A stretch of 64,000 nt of DNA from an uncultured Flavobacteriales bacterium (lineage in GTDB: Bacteria; Bacteroidota; Bacteroidia; CAIKAF01), in contig CAIKAF010000023.1 in the NCBI GenBank assembly GCA_903825395.1, positions 124,001 through 188,000 of the forward strand, in the 5' to 3' direction. Each line of letters starts with the position of its first letter. Within the stretch, counting starts at the first letter, position 1. Made by a program: the position numbers and the translations under genes. Below the pieces are notes generated by a model. The model worked only from the letters and a program-made list of their open reading frames with translations. It searched no databases and was not told the DNA's origin. Shown here one piece after another: positions 61,744 through 64,000 of this stretch.

Positions 61744-62901
61744 ATGTCTATGTTGGAATTGGTTTTTTGGTTGCTCTTTGGCCTGATTTTATTCATTTAC
61801 ATAGGTTATGCTCTTTTAATCTGGCTTGGATCAAAATTATTTCCTAAGCCGCCGACACAATGGGCCAACCCCAAAGATTTACCTTCTGTCTGCATCATTA
61901 TTCCAGCATTTAATGAAGTGACATGCCTGAATCAAAAAGTCTTAAATACGCTGGCGTTGGATTATCCGACCGAAAAAATAAAAATCATTGTTATAACGGA
62001 TGGCAGCACTGATGGTTCAGAGACTTTAACATGGGCCGATGAGCGCATATTCATGTTGCACCAACCTCAGCGCGAAGGAAAATCAGCTGCGATTAACCGC
62101 GCTATGCCCTTTTCCGACGCTGAAATTACCGCAATTACCGATGCAAATACCCTATTGAATTCAGATGCGCTTATGGCCTTAACCGCTCCCTTTCAATGGA
62201 ACTCTATAGGAGGAGTTGCTGGTGAAAAGCGCGTTCAAACAGACTTTGGAAATAGTACTTCCAATGAAGGTCTGTATTGGAAATACGAAAGCCGTTTGAA
62301 GCGTTGGGATGCGCAGGTATACTCCATTGTAGGGGCTGCTGGAGAATTATTTGCCTTTCGAACCCATCTGTTCCAGCCACTGGAAACCGATGCCATTTTA
62401 GATGACTTTATGCTGTCGGTTCGAATTGTTGAGCAAGGGTTCCGGGTAGGCTATGCTCCAAATGCCCAAGCTACAGAAAGCGCAAGCCCAAGCCTTTCCG
62501 CCGAATGGAAGCGGAAAATACGAATCGCTGCCGGGGTTTTTCAGTCCTTACCTAGGCTAGACCTCCCCCTAAAACCAATCAAATATCCGTTGGCTTGGGC
62601 CATTTTTATAGGTCACCGATGGATGCGCTGGATGTTGGCTCCGCCTCTGTTGCTAATTCTATTGCCTCTGCACCTCTATTTGGGACTATCAATGGGTGGA
62701 TTGTGGTTGCCATTTTCCGGTATTCACCTAAGCGCCTACCTCTTGGCCGGTTTGGGCTTTGCCCTGAATTCATTTCAGCTCAAAATCCCCTTTTTCTACA
62801 CGCCGATGTACTTTGTCATGATGAATGCGGCCATGGTGGCAGGAGCATTTCGTTTTTTTTCAGGCAAACAATCCGTGCTCTGGGAAAAAGTGCGTTCGTA
62901 A
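61744..62901 (+). CDS. Glycosyltransferase family 2, membrane-bound processive-type
   Basis: A 385-residue inverting GT-A enzyme. One N-terminal transmembrane helix is followed by CIIIPAFNE, ITDGSTDGS, AITDANT (the metal/UDP aspartates), ILDDFMLSVRI (the base aspartate) and RKIRIAAG where QxxRW occurs in synthases. Three C-terminal hydrophobic helices follow (about 295-370). This layout is shared with poly-GlcNAc, hyaluronan and related synthases. Sugar and product unknown; no other glycan genes flank it. Confidence 0.88.
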   Translation: MSMLELVFWLLFGLILFIYIGYALLIWLGSKLFPKPPTQWANPKDLPSVCIIIPAFNEVTCLNQKVLNTLALDYPTEKIKIIVITDGSTDGSETLTWADERIFMLHQPQREGKSAAINRAMPFSDAEITAITDANTLLNSDALMALTAPFQWNSIGGVAGEKRVQTDFGNSTSNEGLYWKYESRLKRWDAQVYSIVGAAGELFAFRTHLFQPLETDAILDDFMLSVRIVEQGFRVGYAPNAQATESASPSLSAEWKRKIRIAAGVFQSLPRLDLPLKPIKYPLAWAIFIGHRWMRWMLAPPLLLILLPLHLYLGLSMGGLWLPFSGIHLSAYLLAGLGFALNSFQLKIPFFYTPMYFVMMNAAMVAGAFRFFSGKQSVLWEKVRS

Positions 62902-62914
62902 TTCAAGGCAGTTC

Positions 62915-64000
62915 CTACACTGAATCCATCATGGCAGCTCGCAGAAGCTGCCGGGTATATTCCTCCTCTGGCCGTTCGAATATGTCGTCAGCCGTTCCCC
63001 GTTCAACCACCTTGCCCGCTTTCATTACTAGGATGTGATCGCTCATAAAATGCACCACGGGTAAATCGTGCGAAATAAACAAACATGCAAACCCTTCTTC
63101 CTCCTGCAATTGGCGCAACAAATTCAACACTTGGGCTTGGACAGAAACATCCAACGCGGCTACAGATTCATCGCAGATTAAAATTTGGGGTTTTAGGGCC
63201 AAGGCCCGTGCAATGCCAATTCGCTGACGCTGCCCCCCACTAAATTCAGCAGGATATCGATCAAACATGCTGGAGCTCAGCCCTACTCGCTCCATCCAAT
63301 TTTTAGCTTCCTCTCGGCAGGACCGCGCACTTGAAAACCTTCGATGCACCCACAATGGCTCTGCAATAGCTTCTCCTACAGACATATATGGGTTTAATGA
63401 TCCAAAGGGGTCTTGAAAAATCAGTTGCACATTGGGCCTGAATTTCCTTAATGCTTCTCCGCTCAGCGTCCGCAAATTTGTCTCTCCGAAATGGATTGAG
63501 CCAGATTCAACTGGGGCAAGTCCTACTAAGGCTTTGCCCAGTGTTGATTTTCCACATCCCGATTCCCCAACCAAGCCCAATGTTTGCCCGGCATTCAAAG
63601 TAAAATCGACTCCATCGACGGCTTTAAGTATCGTTTTTGGACGACCAAGCCATGATTTCGAAAGAGGATAATGAACGCTTAGTGAGGATACCTCCAACAA
63701 GGGTTTTTCTGCCGCAGCGGGGCTGGTCCTTGGTTGAATAAATTCTGCAGCCTGTTCTCTGCCCGCTAAAAAATCTTCCACCGAAGGTAAGCGGGCAGGA
63801 CGAAGGTGCGCTGCCATGCGTCTAGGTCTACAGGCCCACAAACTGCGGGTGTATGGATGTGTTGGATGTGCAACAATATCTTTGACTGCACCCTGCTCCA
63901 CCAAATCTCCACGATAAAGCACGGCAATTCGGTGAGCCAAGGAAGAAACCACACCCAAATCGTGGGAAATGAAAAGCATAGACATTCCGCGCTCATCCTG
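62915..64000 (-). CDS. Peptide ABC transporter ATPase, double-cassette fusion (N-terminal part outside window)
   Basis: The visible 361 residues start in the last part of a first ABC domain (FISHDLGVVSSLAHRIA with its H-loop, then HPYTRSLWACRP, the oligopeptide-type C-terminal motif). A complete second domain follows: Walker A GESGCGKST, Q-loop IFQDPFGSLNP, signature FSGGQRQRIGIARAL, Walker B ILICDESVAALD, H-loop FISHDLPVV. This is a DppD-DppF/YejF type fusion energising an oligopeptide or microcin-like importer. The frame continues past the window end. It ends 13 bp from the convergent GT2 gene. Confidence 0.93.
   Translation of the reverse strand, partial: QDERGMSMLFISHDLGVVSSLAHRIAVLYRGDLVEQGAVKDIVAHPTHPYTRSLWACRPRRMAAHLRPARLPSVEDFLAGREQAAEFIQPRTSPAAAEKPLLEVSSLSVHYPLSKSWLGRPKTILKAVDGVDFTLNAGQTLGLVGESGCGKSTLGKALVGLAPVESGSIHFGETNLRTLSGEALRKFRPNVQLIFQDPFGSLNPYMSVGEAIAEPLWVHRRFSSARSCREEAKNWMERVGLSSSMFDRYPAEFSGGQRQRIGIARALALKPQILICDESVAALDVSVQAQVLNLLRQLQEEEGFACLFISHDLPVVHFMSDHILVMKAGKVVERGTADDIFERPEEEYTRQLLRAAMMDSV

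Overview
The window is chromosomal DNA from a member of the Bacteroidota, probably a flavobacterial or sphingobacterial-type lineage. The genus cannot be told from the sequence. Evidence: several secreted proteins end in type IX secretion (T9SS) sorting domains or carry SprB repeats; promoters fit the Bacteroidota -7 box TAnnTTTG; the ATP synthase operon stops after gamma with no beta or epsilon; and DUF4271, DUF4956/DUF2490 and sigma-factor-linked outer-membrane proteins are present. No tRNA, rRNA, CRISPR array, phage or complete insertion sequence was seen.

Layout. 0-4.1 kb: end of an envelope protein gene, Kdo transferase waaA, and a four-gene envelope operon (lipoprotein, secreted protein, DUF4956, DUF2490). 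4.3-10.7 kb: a nonulosonic acid operon (sialyltransferase-like protein, pseB, pseC, an SpsF-type cytidylyltransferase, pseI, a Wzx-like flippase). 11-16.2 kb: an M13 lipoprotein peptidase, then an operon of HAD phosphatase, a second NeuB-family synthase without the SAF domain, a di-iron fatty-acid hydroxylase and two overlapping small multidrug resistance (SMR) proteins. 16.2-22.7 kb: a secreted lectin-like protein, a 37-residue lipoprotein, yifB/comM, and an A+T-richer group (T9SS protein, outer-membrane protein, lipoprotein, divergent XRE regulator). 22.9-26.7 kb: a secreted transglutaminase-like protein and an M28 peptidase. 27-32.7 kb: atpBEF-H-(secreted unknown)-AG. 33-36.6 kb: a giant SprB-repeat adhesin-like protein. 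36.8-43.1 kb: a MarR-controlled fadN-fadA-fadE beta-oxidation operon. 43.4-47.2 kb: an ECF sigma factor, its membrane partner with four 31-residue repeats, and a T9SS protein. 47.3-50.3 kb: an extended SDR, rdgB and an M28 peptidase. 50.9-57.8 kb (minus strand): glutamate dehydrogenase, a TonB-dependent receptor, an LpxH-like phosphoesterase, rnpA, hemD and DUF4271. 58-64 kb: agmatinase plus a deoxyhypusine-synthase-like enzyme, an M23 peptidase, DUF1573, a GT2 glycosyltransferase and the 3' part of a double-cassette peptide ABC transporter ATPase.

The most striking non-coding feature is a family of eight GC-rich intergenic elements of about 150 bp. Each is an imperfect palindrome over its whole length, and paired arms change together between copies, so the fold rather than the sequence is conserved. 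Other points worth checking are five genes whose -7 box ends only 3-4 nt before the ATG (probable leaderless mRNAs), an SMR pair in which only one subunit keeps the essential glutamate, the tandemly amplified anti-sigma-like motif, and a DHS-like enzyme lacking the usual active-site histidine.
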